DNA from: Saprospirales bacterium GYS_P2D
Lineage (GTDB): Bacteria > Bacteroidota > Bacteroidia > Chitinophagales > Saprospiraceae
DNA: 64,000 nt
Direction of reading: 5' to 3'
NCBI GenBank assembly: GCA_009833045.1
Contig: WUUP01000001.1
Coordinates: 737,586-801,585, forward strand
Below the pieces are notes generated by a model that had not been told where the DNA came from, ran no database searches, and saw only the letters and a program-made list of their open reading frames with translations. Position numbers and translations under genes: made by a program. Below, piece after piece: positions 52,354-60,636 of this stretch (within the stretch, counting starts at the first letter, position 1; each line of letters begins with the position of its first letter).

Positions 52354-52842
52354 ATGTATTTACTGCGCTGTGCTATAGCACTTATCATGATCGTGTTATT
52401 GACATCTTGCGGAGGAGACACATTGAGTTCTTTAAGTAAAGATGATATCAATAATATCCTCGCTAAGGTGAACGAAGAAGACCTTGCATTTAAGGAGGGT
52501 GACGTCAAGTTTGACTCGATCCTGACTTATGCTGGTACCAGGACTTATCTTGGAGAAGAGCAACGAATTAAAATGAAGCTCTTTTACTTTGGATCATTGA
52601 CCAGAGGATACTATAATCTCGCTGATCAAGATGATAAAAATCTACAAGTTTTTGGTCGACGCATAGATGATAATTGGGCATTCAAATGTGTCACTAAGAT
52701 CAACATGGAAGAAGCAGGAGGATACATGATACTTGATGACGATCTCAATGGGATATGGTCTTCGGGACATATCAATTTTGATACTGAAAAAATCTCGTTA
52801 GAGAAAAAAGATACGGACTATCAGGACTTGAGTCAGTGGTAG
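52354..52842 (+). CDS. lipoprotein of unknown function
   Basis: 162 residues with a lipoprotein signal peptide (MYLLRCAIALIMIVLLTSC) and Cys19 as lipidation site, followed by Gly-Gly-Asp, which would not retain it in the inner membrane by any rule known for this phylum. The mature part is charged and shows no family I know. A -7 box ends 4 nt before its ATG. The gene is divergent from the QNYR cluster and followed by a good terminator at 52882-52909. Confidence 0.8.
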   Translation: MYLLRCAIALIMIVLLTSCGGDTLSSLSKDDINNILAKVNEEDLAFKEGDVKFDSILTYAGTRTYLGEEQRIKMKLFYFGSLTRGYYNLADQDDKNLQVFGRRIDDNWAFKCVTKINMEEAGGYMILDDDLNGIWSSGHINFDTEKISLEKKDTDYQDLSQW

Positions 52843-52881
52843 TCTCCCAGAATTAAACTTGGGTTGGTTGGTCTATTATGT

Positions 52882-52909
52882 AGGGTCGGTGTTCCGGCCC
52901 TCTTTTTTT
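52882..52909 (+). terminator. intrinsic terminator of the lipoprotein gene
   Basis: AGGGTCGG-TGTT-CCGGCCCT (8-bp stem with one G-U pair) followed by CTTTTTTT, 39 bp after the stop at 52842. Confidence 0.87.
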
Positions 52910-52930
52910 GTCCCAATATTATCTCGCACT

Positions 52931-53746
52931 ATGGCACTACTCTCTCACAGCTGCATCAATGGTCACATCACTGCATCAGCTGAAGCTACCATTTCTATCT
53001 CTGATCTTGCTCTCCATCGTGGGGTAGCTGTATTTGACTACTTCAACTATGATCATGGCCAAAATTCTCATGTAGATCTATATATGGATAGGCTCTATCG
53101 AAGTGTATCTTTAGCTGGTTTGGCTTTCGCCATAGAGCGAGATGAACTACTGAATATGATCCATGAGGTATACGAGCTCAATGGCACACCTCTATGCAAT
53201 ATTAAAGTAATAGTCACTGGGGGCAATAGCCCTAATGGCTATCAGATCGGAGACTCCGCTAATATCATCATCCTGAGCTATGACAAGGTCGTACCTGATC
53301 CAAGGCTATATCGCACTGGAGCTAAGCTCATTACTACTCATTATCCTCGAGTCTGGCCAGAGATCAAGAGCATCAACTATTTCGCCACAGCGATCATGCA
53401 GTCTCAGATGGCTGCAGCCAATGCGATAGACATACTCCATGTAGTCGATGGGCAGCTACGAGAGACCTCTCGATCAAATATCTACATAGTAAAAAATGGA
53501 GTCATCAGCACACCCAAAGATGACGTACTCTGGGGAGTGACTCGACAGCGACTGATCAATAGTAAGGCGGTCGAGCTCAGAGATATATCATGGGAGGAGA
53601 CCTTGGATGCGGACGAGATATTCATCACCAGTACGACAAAAGGAATCATGCCTATAGTGGACATCGATGATCATACTATCGGATCTGGAGTGGTCGGTCC
53701 TATCAGCCAGTCCCTACAGCAGCAGTGGATCGACGCTGCCTTTTGA
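52931..53746 (+). CDS. class IV aminotransferase (branched-chain / D-amino-acid type)
   Basis: Fold-type IV PLP enzyme of 271 residues; the ATG at 52931 lies after the terminator, whereas an in-frame ATG at 52859 precedes it. Family features: the entry INGHITASAEATISISDLALHRG, then GVAVFDYFNYDHG, the PLP lysine in PEIKSINYFATAIMQ near 158, the phosphate-binding RETSRSNIYIV near 191, and the C-terminal DEIFITSTTKGIMPI. Members include branched-chain aminotransferases, D-amino-acid aminotransferases and aminodeoxychorismate lyases; length and the FITSTTKG motif suit the first two. The 3' end overlaps the convergent transporter gene by 44 bp. Confidence 0.9.
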   Translation: MALLSHSCINGHITASAEATISISDLALHRGVAVFDYFNYDHGQNSHVDLYMDRLYRSVSLAGLAFAIERDELLNMIHEVYELNGTPLCNIKVIVTGGNSPNGYQIGDSANIIILSYDKVVPDPRLYRTGAKLITTHYPRVWPEIKSINYFATAIMQSQMAAANAIDILHVVDGQLRETSRSNIYIVKNGVISTPKDDVLWGVTRQRLINSKAVELRDISWEETLDADEIFITSTTKGIMPIVDIDDHTIGSGVVGPISQSLQQQWIDAAF

Positions 53747-54602
53747 TGACGATAGGATAAGCGACCACACAAGCGATGACCATTAGCACTCCCAGATAAA
53801 AGCTGGGATTCACATCTTGATAATCCTTCAGTATCAGTGCAGCCAATGCAATACCGTAGACCGGCTCCAGATTGATGATAAGATTGGCCGTGAAAGCAGA
53901 TATAAACTTGAGTGCTCTAAGATGCAGCGTGAAAGCCCAGTTAGTACAAATGAAAGCTAACACCACCAGATATACCCAATCCATACGAGCTGGTATCCAC
54001 TCAACTGACCCAGACCATACCAACGGTATCATCAATGTGAGAAACAGCCAAGAACTGAATAACTCTAAAAAGGTGATCGTCCGAGGCTCGACCTCATCCA
54101 CCATTTTTTTATTGAGCACCGCAAAAAGGGCCGACAAAAAGGCACTGATCAATCCCACTCCAAATCCCAATAACATATCCCCGCTCAAATCGCTGGCGAT
54201 AAGCATCATACCTGGTATCACTGCTATTCCAAAAAAGACATCTAATCTTCTCAGTCGCACTCTGAAAAATAGGGGTTCAATAAATGAGGTAAAAAAGGCA
54301 GTAGTAGATAGCGCTACCAGCGTAATAGACGCATTAGCATATTTGATAGCACCAAAGAAAGTCAACCAATGCAGAGCAATTAGGACTCCTATTCCAAAAA
54401 ACTTAAACAGCATTGACCTGGACAATACTCGGATATGGCTCCATATCGACGGCACCATCGCCAATCCCAGACTCGCCAATCCTACTCTCCACCAGACCAG
54501 CCAAAATGCAGATAGCTGGATCAGATCGCCCAGGATCGCAGTAAATCCCCAAAGCAGGATAGCAAAATGCAACTGTAGATAGGCTCGCTTGATCGTATCC
54601 AT
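53703..54602 (-). CDS. EamA-family (DMT) transporter
   Basis: Inner-membrane protein of 299 residues with ten hydrophobic helices in two EamA repeats (first LHFAILLWGFTAILGDLIQL near 9-28; second FGVGLISAFLSALFAVLNKK near 148-167). Members of the drug/metabolite transporter superfamily export amino acids, metabolites or drugs; the substrate cannot be told. Convergent overlap of 44 bp with the aminotransferase gene. Divergent from the peroxiredoxin gene by 90 bp. Confidence 0.93.
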   Translation of the reverse strand: MDTIKRAYLQLHFAILLWGFTAILGDLIQLSAFWLVWWRVGLASLGLAMVPSIWSHIRVLSRSMLFKFFGIGVLIALHWLTFFGAIKYANASITLVALSTTAFFTSFIEPLFFRVRLRRLDVFFGIAVIPGMMLIASDLSGDMLLGFGVGLISAFLSALFAVLNKKMVDEVEPRTITFLELFSSWLFLTLMIPLVWSGSVEWIPARMDWVYLVVLAFICTNWAFTLHLRALKFISAFTANLIINLEPVYGIALAALILKDYQDVNPSFYLGVLMVIACVVAYPIVIKRQRRSTAAVGTG

Positions 54603-54660
54603 GAGACAAGACTACTCAAAAGAATTAAGCTGTCAGAGAACTATAATCTATTTTTTCCAT

Positions 54661-54668
54661 TAACTTTG
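54661..54668 (+). promoter_or_regulatory. -7 promoter box of the peroxiredoxin operon
   Basis: TAACTTTG matches TAnnTTTG. It ends 24 nt before the ATG at 54693, and its last bases would form an in-frame TTG that is not the start. Confidence 0.6.
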
Positions 54669-54692
54669 AAGGCATTAAACCTTGTGAATCGC

Positions 54693-55163
54693 ATGAACTT
54701 GAAAATTGGTGATAAAGCTCCAAGTTTTACTCTGAGAGCTACCGACAAGTCTGAAGTAAATCTCTCAGATTATAAAGGAAAAAACGTTCTGGTATTATTC
54801 TTTCCATTAGCCTTTACGGGTGTATGTACGGCAGAGCTCTGTGACATCAGAGATCAGCTGGCGAGCTATACGAGCCTAAATACTGAGGTACTCGCTATAT
54901 CTGTAGATAGCCTTTTCACGCTTGAGCGATTCAAAGCTGATCAGGGATATAACTTCCCCTTACTCTCCGACTTCAATAAAGAAGTGAGCAGAGCCTACGG
55001 CGCCCTGTATGAAGACTTCGTGCTGGACATGAAAGGTGTATCAAAACGATCTGCTTTCTTAATTGACAAAGAGGGGACTATTAAATATGCTGAAATTCTT
55101 GACAACGCAGCTGAGTTGCCTAATTTTGCAAAAATAAAAGAGACCTTAGGTTCTCTATCTTGA
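54693..55163 (+). CDS. peroxiredoxin (AhpC/TSA, AhpE-like)
   Basis: Thiol peroxidase of 156 residues from the ATG at 54693. The peroxidatic Cys is in FPLAFTGVCTAELC near 44-57, with the conserved PxxxT/SxxC pattern as Pro-Leu-Ala-Phe-Thr-Gly-Val-Cys, and a second Cys five residues later could be the resolving residue. The rest (LAISVDSLFTLERFKADQGY, LLSDFNKEVSRAYG) is normal. Reduces hydrogen peroxide or alkyl hydroperoxides with a thiol reductant. First gene of an apparent operon with clpS, aat and maybe the M16 peptidase. Confidence 0.93.
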   Translation: MNLKIGDKAPSFTLRATDKSEVNLSDYKGKNVLVLFFPLAFTGVCTAELCDIRDQLASYTSLNTEVLAISVDSLFTLERFKADQGYNFPLLSDFNKEVSRAYGALYEDFVLDMKGVSKRSAFLIDKEGTIKYAEILDNAAELPNFAKIKETLGSLS

Positions 55164-55190
55164 TTTATCAGACAGACGCAGACCCTTACA

Positions 55191-55499
55191 ATGGAATCAT
55201 TATTCAATTCGATCGAAGAAATAGAAGAAACCACCGTATTAGACGAAGTACATGTAGGTGATAAATCTGAGCTGATCGTCTACAATGACGACTACAATAC
55301 TTTTGACTGGGTGATCAAGTGCTTTATGGAGGTATGTGATCATACCTTTGAGCAGTCAGAGCAGCTATCTCTCATCGTACATTTCAAAGGTAAAGCGGTA
55401 GTAAAAACTGGACCCTTCGAAAAGCTAAAGCCTATGAAAGATGCACTCATCGATAGAGGTCTATCAGCTGTGATCGAAAGCTATACTGAGAAGTACTAA
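55191..55499 (+). CDS. clpS: ATP-dependent Clp protease adaptor
   Basis: 102 residues of ClpS fold, which hands proteins with destabilising N-terminal residues (Leu, Phe, Trp, Tyr) to ClpAP. The core shows YNDDYNTFDWVIKCFMEVC near 38-56 with the pocket residues Asn-Asp-Asp and Thr-Phe, and the strand HFKGKAVVKTGPFEKL. It is 27 bp after the peroxiredoxin gene and 17 bp before aat, whose product attaches Leu or Phe to N-termini, so the two proteins belong to one degradation pathway. Confidence 0.95.
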   Translation: MESLFNSIEEIEETTVLDEVHVGDKSELIVYNDDYNTFDWVIKCFMEVCDHTFEQSEQLSLIVHFKGKAVVKTGPFEKLKPMKDALIDRGLSAVIESYTEKY

Positions 55500-55516
55500 T
55501 CTACGACTCAGTCTCA

Positions 55517-56176
55517 TTGCTATATTTTCCCCACCCTTATACCGCCGACAGTGATGGCCTATTGGCTATTGGAGGTGATCTTTCAGCCGAGCGACTTTTA
55601 TTGGCCTATAAATTTGGGATATTCCCATGGTACAATGATGATCCCATCCTTTGGTGGTGGACTCATCCTCGATGCGTACTCTATCCAAGCCAGATAAAGG
55701 TGGCCAAAAGTATGCGGCCCTACTTCAATCAAAAGAAATATCGAGTCACCTTTGACTATGACTTCAGATATGTCATCGAGCAATGCTCCTACACCCATCG
55801 GCCTCATCAGTCAGGGACATGGATCAATCCCGATATCATCGATGCCTATACCGAGCTCCATGAACTGGGATATGCCCACTCTGTAGAAGTTTGGCAGGGA
55901 GGTGAGATCGTCGGAGGACTTTATGGTATGGCTTTGGGTGAAATATTTTTCGGTGAGTCAATGTTTGCTCATGCGAGCAATGCCTCCAAATTTGGCTTCA
56001 TAAGTTTAGTTAAAACTCTGGAGCAGCAAGGATTCTCATTGATCGACTGTCAGCAGGAAACCTCACATCTTGTCAGTATGGGAGCTGAGATGATCAGTAA
56101 AGAGAAGTTTTGGGATCACATCAAAACGAATCTACCCATCTCTGACGAACAGTGGATGCCGAAATCCTCAGCATGA
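55517..56176 (+). CDS. aat: leucyl/phenylalanyl-tRNA-protein transferase, TTG start
   Basis: Attaches Leu or Phe from tRNA to N-terminal Lys or Arg of proteins, making them ClpS/ClpAP substrates. 219 residues. Motifs: GLLAIGGDLSAERLLLAYKF near 14-33, FPWYNDDPILWWWTHPRCVL near 36-55, SGTWINPDIIDAY near 96, and SLIDCQQETSHLVSMGAE near 173-190. The only possible start codon between the in-frame stop at 55487 and the conserved core is the TTG at 55517. Spacing and function suggest co-transcription with clpS. Confidence 0.95.
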   Translation: MLYFPHPYTADSDGLLAIGGDLSAERLLLAYKFGIFPWYNDDPILWWWTHPRCVLYPSQIKVAKSMRPYFNQKKYRVTFDYDFRYVIEQCSYTHRPHQSGTWINPDIIDAYTELHELGYAHSVEVWQGGEIVGGLYGMALGEIFFGESMFAHASNASKFGFISLVKTLEQQGFSLIDCQQETSHLVSMGAEMISKEKFWDHIKTNLPISDEQWMPKSSA

Positions 56177-56192
56177 ATGCGCTGAATAGCGC

Positions 56193-56200
56193 TAAATTTG
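56193..56200 (+). promoter_or_regulatory. -7 promoter box of the M16 peptidase gene
   Basis: TAAATTTG fits TAnnTTTG, 30 nt before the ATG at 56231, so the peptidase gene has its own promoter after aat. Confidence 0.5.
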
Positions 56201-56230
56201 CATCCCAATAATAGATAGTAGCAATACCCA

Positions 56231-57478
56231 ATGATACACTACGAAAAATACACTCTGGACAATGGCCTGACCGTGCTCATAGAGCAAGATAAGACGACTA
56301 CCATGGCCGCTGTCAATGTCCTCTACAAAGTAGGATCAAAGAATGAAGATCCCGATAAAACAGGATTTGCTCACCTCTTTGAGCATTTAATGTTTGGGGG
56401 CTCTGATAATGCACCGGATTTTGACACTCCGCTCCAGATGGCCGGTGGAGAAAACAATGCATTCACTAATAATGATTACACCAACTTTTATGATGTAGTG
56501 CCCGTCCAAAATATTGAGACGGCCCTTTGGCTTGAAGCTGATCGTATGGCGCACCTGACGCTCAATCAAGAAGCACTCGATGTACAGAAAAAGGTAGTCG
56601 TAGAAGAATTTAAAGAAGTATGTCTCAACAAGCCCTATGGGGACACTTGGCATCATCTATCTGCTCTCACCTATCAGAAGCATCACTATCAGTGGCCTAC
56701 TATCGGCAAAGAAATCAGCCACATCGAGAAAGCTCATCTGGGTGATGTAGCAGACTTCTTTCAGCGATACTATCATCCACAAAATGCTATCCTCAGTATC
56801 TCTAGCCCATTATCATCATATGAGATATTGACTATAGTCAAAAAATACTTTGAAGAGATACCTTCTCATAGTACCAACTATCTACAGAGTCCAGCAGAGC
56901 CAGAGCAGCGTGAGTCCCGCTCACTCACTGTGACAGGCGAGATACCTATACCGATGTTCGTATTAGCCTATCACATGCCAGGCCGTACTCATGAGGAGTA
57001 TTATGCTTGCGATCTGATCAGCGACATACTCGCCAATGGGCGATCTGCCCGGCTCTATAATCGTCTCGTGAAAGAGATAAAATGTGTATCTGAGATCGAC
57101 TGCTATCTCACTGGATCTATGGATAATGGTCTCATCATCATCGAAGGCAAACCAGCCGAAAATGTGAGTATCGAGGAATGTATCCAACACGTCTGGCATG
57201 AGATCCAACTCCTCCAGACTGAGCTCGTAGATGAACGAGAACTCCAAAAGGTCAAGAACAAAGCAGTCAGTAGTATCGCCATGAGTGATCTCAATGTGCT
57301 CAACAAAGCCATGTCTATGGCCTATTTTGAAAATCTCGGTCAGATCGAGATCATGAATGAGCAAGAAGAGTACTATGAAAGCGTCACTCCACAGGACATC
57401 CAAGCTGCCGCTAAAAAGTACCTACGACTAGAAAATATGAGTCAGCTAAACTACCTCCCTGCGATTAATCCCTCTTGA
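56231..57478 (+). CDS. M16-family zinc metallopeptidase
   Basis: Pitrilysin-type protein of 415 residues without signal peptide. The inverted zinc motif HLFEH (FAHLFEHLMFGG) near 47-51 and the downstream Glu in VVVEEFKEVCLN near 123-128 are intact, so it should be an active peptidase. The second half (VTGEIPIPMFVLAYHMPGRT, DILANGRSARLYNRLVKE) is the inactive M16 C domain. Processes peptides or small proteins; role unknown. A pair partner (as in PqqF/YmxG complexes) is not adjacent. Confidence 0.92.
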   Translation: MIHYEKYTLDNGLTVLIEQDKTTTMAAVNVLYKVGSKNEDPDKTGFAHLFEHLMFGGSDNAPDFDTPLQMAGGENNAFTNNDYTNFYDVVPVQNIETALWLEADRMAHLTLNQEALDVQKKVVVEEFKEVCLNKPYGDTWHHLSALTYQKHHYQWPTIGKEISHIEKAHLGDVADFFQRYYHPQNAILSISSPLSSYEILTIVKKYFEEIPSHSTNYLQSPAEPEQRESRSLTVTGEIPIPMFVLAYHMPGRTHEEYYACDLISDILANGRSARLYNRLVKEIKCVSEIDCYLTGSMDNGLIIIEGKPAENVSIEECIQHVWHEIQLLQTELVDERELQKVKNKAVSSIAMSDLNVLNKAMSMAYFENLGQIEIMNEQEEYYESVTPQDIQAAAKKYLRLENMSQLNYLPAINPS

Positions 57479-57537
57479 TATACCTTTATCTCTCGTCAAG
57501 AGTTATATCTTGAGCAGAACCGTAAAGAAATATTGAG

Positions 57538-58962
57538 ATGCAGATTAAGTTTTGTGGAGCAGCACGCAATGTGACAGGCAGCTGTCACCTGATTACACTA
57601 GATACTGGATATAGAATACTACTCGACTGTGGCCTCTATCAAGGAGGTGGCAAGGAAGATGATATATCAAATAGACAATGGTACTTTGAGCCAAGCAATG
57701 TTGACACGCTCATCCTATCCCATGCCCATATTGATCATACAGGCCGAGTCCCATATTTAGTCAGATCGGGATTCAGAGGGACGATACACTCCACACATGC
57801 TACGAGGAGTCTCTGCTCGATCATGCTACTCGATAGCGCCAAGATACAAGAGCGGGATGCAGAGCTCACTAATAAACGCATCCTCGCAAAACGAAAAAAG
57901 AAAAACGGTAATTCCAAGAAAACCCCTCTCGTAGAACCTCTTTATGACACGGACAATGTCAGTGATACGATGCGACTATTCGCCAGCTATAGCTACGATC
58001 GCTGGTACAAGATCCATGATCAAGTGGAGATCTGCTTCAGAGATCAGGGGCATATCCTCGGATCAGCCAGTGTCTCACTACGGATCACTGAAGGATCTAA
58101 GACGACGACAGTAGGATTCACCGGTGATATCGGTCGTCCGGACCGCCCTATACTCCGAGACCCAGCACAGCTCCCAGAGGTGGACTATCTGATCTGTGAG
58201 TCGACATATGGTGATAAGGAGCACGAGTCTAAGCCTGTACAGAGTCAGATGTTTCTCGATGTGATGAGACAGACTTGCATCGAAAATAGAGGTAAGCTCA
58301 TCATCCCGGCATTCAGCATTGGACGGACTCAGGAGCTCGTTTACATGATGGACCAGATGTACAATGATGGCAGTCTACCAAGGGTACCCGTCTATGTCGA
58401 TAGCCCACTCGCCGTCAATGCCACTGAGATCTACGGCTCACACCCAGAATGCTTTGATAATCAGCTCAATCAATACCTCCTGACGGATGATGATCCATTT
58501 GGATTTAACAGTCTACACTATGTGCGCTCCGTCGATAAGTCTAAATGGCTCAATGCTACTCAAGAGCCCTGTGTCATCATATCGGCCAGTGGCATGATGA
58601 ATGCTGGTCGTATAAGGCACCATATGTTTCATAATCTGGAAGATCCAAAGAGCACCTTTTTAATAGTAGGATACTGCTCACCTGACACAGCTGGTGGCAT
58701 ACTCAAAGCAGGTGCCTCAGAGCTAAAGATCCAAGGAGAAGTACTGAACGTAAATGCTAACATCATGTCCATGGACTCCTTCTCTGCTCACGGTGATCGC
58801 AAGGAGATGCTCAACAATATCTCTAATCAAAAATCAACCGTAAAGCGCATATTCTTAGTACATGGAGAGTATGATACTCAACAGCAATTCGCTGAATATC
58901 TGGGCCAAAATGGATTCCCTAAAGTGACAGTGCCGGATCTGGGTGAAGAGATATCGCTATAG
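57538..58962 (+). CDS. MBL-fold RNA/DNA-processing enzyme with beta-CASP domain
   Basis: 474 residues. The metallo-beta-lactamase core has FCGAARNVTGSCHLI, SHAHIDHTGRVPYL near 62-75 (HxHxDH), CFRDQGHILGSA near 165 and FTGDIGRPDRPIL near 193. The beta-CASP part has LIIPAFSIGRTQELVYMM and the RMMBL end SFSAHGDRKEML and FLVHGE. This matches the YsiA/CPSF73-like nucleases and mRNA 3'-end type hydrolases found in many bacteria. It probably cleaves RNA; cytoplasmic. Alone, in the same orientation as the M16 gene after 59 bp. Confidence 0.93.
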   Translation: MQIKFCGAARNVTGSCHLITLDTGYRILLDCGLYQGGGKEDDISNRQWYFEPSNVDTLILSHAHIDHTGRVPYLVRSGFRGTIHSTHATRSLCSIMLLDSAKIQERDAELTNKRILAKRKKKNGNSKKTPLVEPLYDTDNVSDTMRLFASYSYDRWYKIHDQVEICFRDQGHILGSASVSLRITEGSKTTTVGFTGDIGRPDRPILRDPAQLPEVDYLICESTYGDKEHESKPVQSQMFLDVMRQTCIENRGKLIIPAFSIGRTQELVYMMDQMYNDGSLPRVPVYVDSPLAVNATEIYGSHPECFDNQLNQYLLTDDDPFGFNSLHYVRSVDKSKWLNATQEPCVIISASGMMNAGRIRHHMFHNLEDPKSTFLIVGYCSPDTAGGILKAGASELKIQGEVLNVNANIMSMDSFSAHGDRKEMLNNISNQKSTVKRIFLVHGEYDTQQQFAEYLGQNGFPKVTVPDLGEEISL

Positions 58963-58986
58963 TGGATAGTGTTTATTCGATTGGAT

Positions 58987-60492
58987 TCACTCAATTAAAA
59001 AATCACCACCTACTTCGAATAAACTACCAATTGTACTTTCGAAAGGTGTAGCATTGTTTTGAATAATCCGAAGACTCCCATTGATAAGACTTGGACTTAG
59101 CGATGACCCTGTGATAATAAATCTATCGTTGTTCAAAAGTCCCATTTCAGAATAGTCGAATAGTGTCATATCTCCCCCATGTACGAATACCTCATAATTC
59201 TCAAGCCCGATAGGTGAATTGGAAATGGAGATAGAAGAAGTTATAAAGGTGACGAAATCACCTCTATTTGTTATCCCTATCAACCCTGAAGAATCTATGG
59301 TAATATCCCCCCTGTTTCTGGTGATCCCATCATTCTTAATTCCGATATTTCCTACATTACTTATGTTCAAAGTACCATCATTTTCAAAGACACCGTCGGC
59401 TATAGTTGAAACACCCAAAATACCGATTTTTCTCATTTCAATAGTGCCCCCAGAGCGATTCGTAAAAGTATTAATACCTAATCCTATTGAAATACCATTT
59501 ACTCGAACTCGCTCCATATAGATGCTATCATAGTTATCAAAGGATCCTCCATTGGACAGGGTCATAGCACTGTTACTACTACTATCAATTACCATTGTGG
59601 ATCTATTTTCAAATCCCCCACCATTACTAACAACTATACCTGATCTCAATATTCTTATCAATCCACCTGTATCGTTTGTCGCAAATCCAGAACTCAACAA
59701 CCGCCCTCCATTGCATACAATTTCTCCCGAATTGAAAAGACTATCTCTGTTTGTGAATGCCTCAAAGGCTTGAGCTATAGATAGACTACCTCTATTGTAT
59801 AAGTTAGCTCTATTATCGATTCCATAAATATTATCTTCTCCACTTTTTAGCTCTATATTTCCTGTATTTATGAAATGACCACTGCCTCCATTAAATATTC
59901 CTGCATCACCAAATTGTGTAGGATCTGTACTGTTACTAAAATCTCGAATTATAATATCTCCATTGTTAATGAGGCTATCAGTGTTGTAAATTCCTCTGTA
60001 GCGGGAGTCTTCTATAACCAAGCTGCCGTTATTGATTAATTTGCTAAGGTTTCGTATTCCTTCATTAGTGACCTCAAGAATTATTATCTCTCCTTGATTA
60101 AGGAGTTCGGATCCATTGCGATTAGCAAGTGCATCTCCTTGCGTTCCAAATATTCTAAGTCTGCCTTGGTTTTTTAAGTAAGCCCCAGAAAGATCGCACG
60201 CAACACCAATACATTCCTCGATTGTTAATTCTGATCCTGCGCTAATGACCAATCCCGACTGAATCAAATCAAGACTATTTATAATTGGGTGAAAAGCTTT
60301 TACTATGACAGTATCACCAGTGTCAATGAGTACCAAATCTGAATCGTTAGGAACTCTTCCTTCTGACCAGTTGTCAGGTTCTTCCCACAATTCATTCTTA
60401 GCTCCTATCCATTCTATCGAATACTGAGCCTCCAATGAGCTTACTATTAATAGTATTCCAGCGATCAATAGGCCATAGATATTTTTCATCAT
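58987..60492 (-). CDS. secreted repeat protein, probable beta-helix
   Basis: 501 residues from the ATG at 60492; an upstream TTG in frame at 60510 lies in the -7 box. Signal peptide MMKNIYGLLIAGILLIVSSLEAQ. The body consists of some fifteen short irregular repeats of the form LxNxGxIxIxxxx (KNQGRLRI, LLNQGEIII, LINNGSLVI, LINNGDIII, FINTGNIEL), which suits a right-handed beta-helix as in autotransporter-like or hemagglutinin-type adhesins. No T9SS sorting domain is seen; it ends EVGGDFLIE, perhaps truncated. AT-rich compared with its neighbours. No family recognised. Confidence 0.78.
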   Translation of the reverse strand: MMKNIYGLLIAGILLIVSSLEAQYSIEWIGAKNELWEEPDNWSEGRVPNDSDLVLIDTGDTVIVKAFHPIINSLDLIQSGLVISAGSELTIEECIGVACDLSGAYLKNQGRLRIFGTQGDALANRNGSELLNQGEIIILEVTNEGIRNLSKLINNGSLVIEDSRYRGIYNTDSLINNGDIIIRDFSNSTDPTQFGDAGIFNGGSGHFINTGNIELKSGEDNIYGIDNRANLYNRGSLSIAQAFEAFTNRDSLFNSGEIVCNGGRLLSSGFATNDTGGLIRILRSGIVVSNGGGFENRSTMVIDSSSNSAMTLSNGGSFDNYDSIYMERVRVNGISIGLGINTFTNRSGGTIEMRKIGILGVSTIADGVFENDGTLNISNVGNIGIKNDGITRNRGDITIDSSGLIGITNRGDFVTFITSSISISNSPIGLENYEVFVHGGDMTLFDYSEMGLLNNDRFIITGSSLSPSLINGSLRIIQNNATPFESTIGSLFEVGGDFLIE

Positions 60493-60507
60493 TCTATTTT
60501 TTCTGCT

Positions 60508-60515
60508 CAAACATA
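60508..60515 (-). promoter_or_regulatory. -7 promoter box of the repeat-protein gene
   Basis: On the minus strand TATGTTTG fits TAnnTTTG, 15 nt before the ATG at 60492. Confidence 0.5.
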
Positions 60516-60636
60516 TCGACCATATTGAGCCAGATCCCTATACCCAGGTATAGTAATAGAAATAATAAGAAAGAAGACGTGAAAAAAATGGCTCTATGTT
60601 AGTCCACCAAATAAATAATTAGTGATCATATACTTA

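Noticed and set aside
53872-54582. 236-codon open frame on the plus strand
   Set aside because: Antisense to the EamA transporter, which has ten membrane helices; long antisense frames are common opposite hydrophobic genes.
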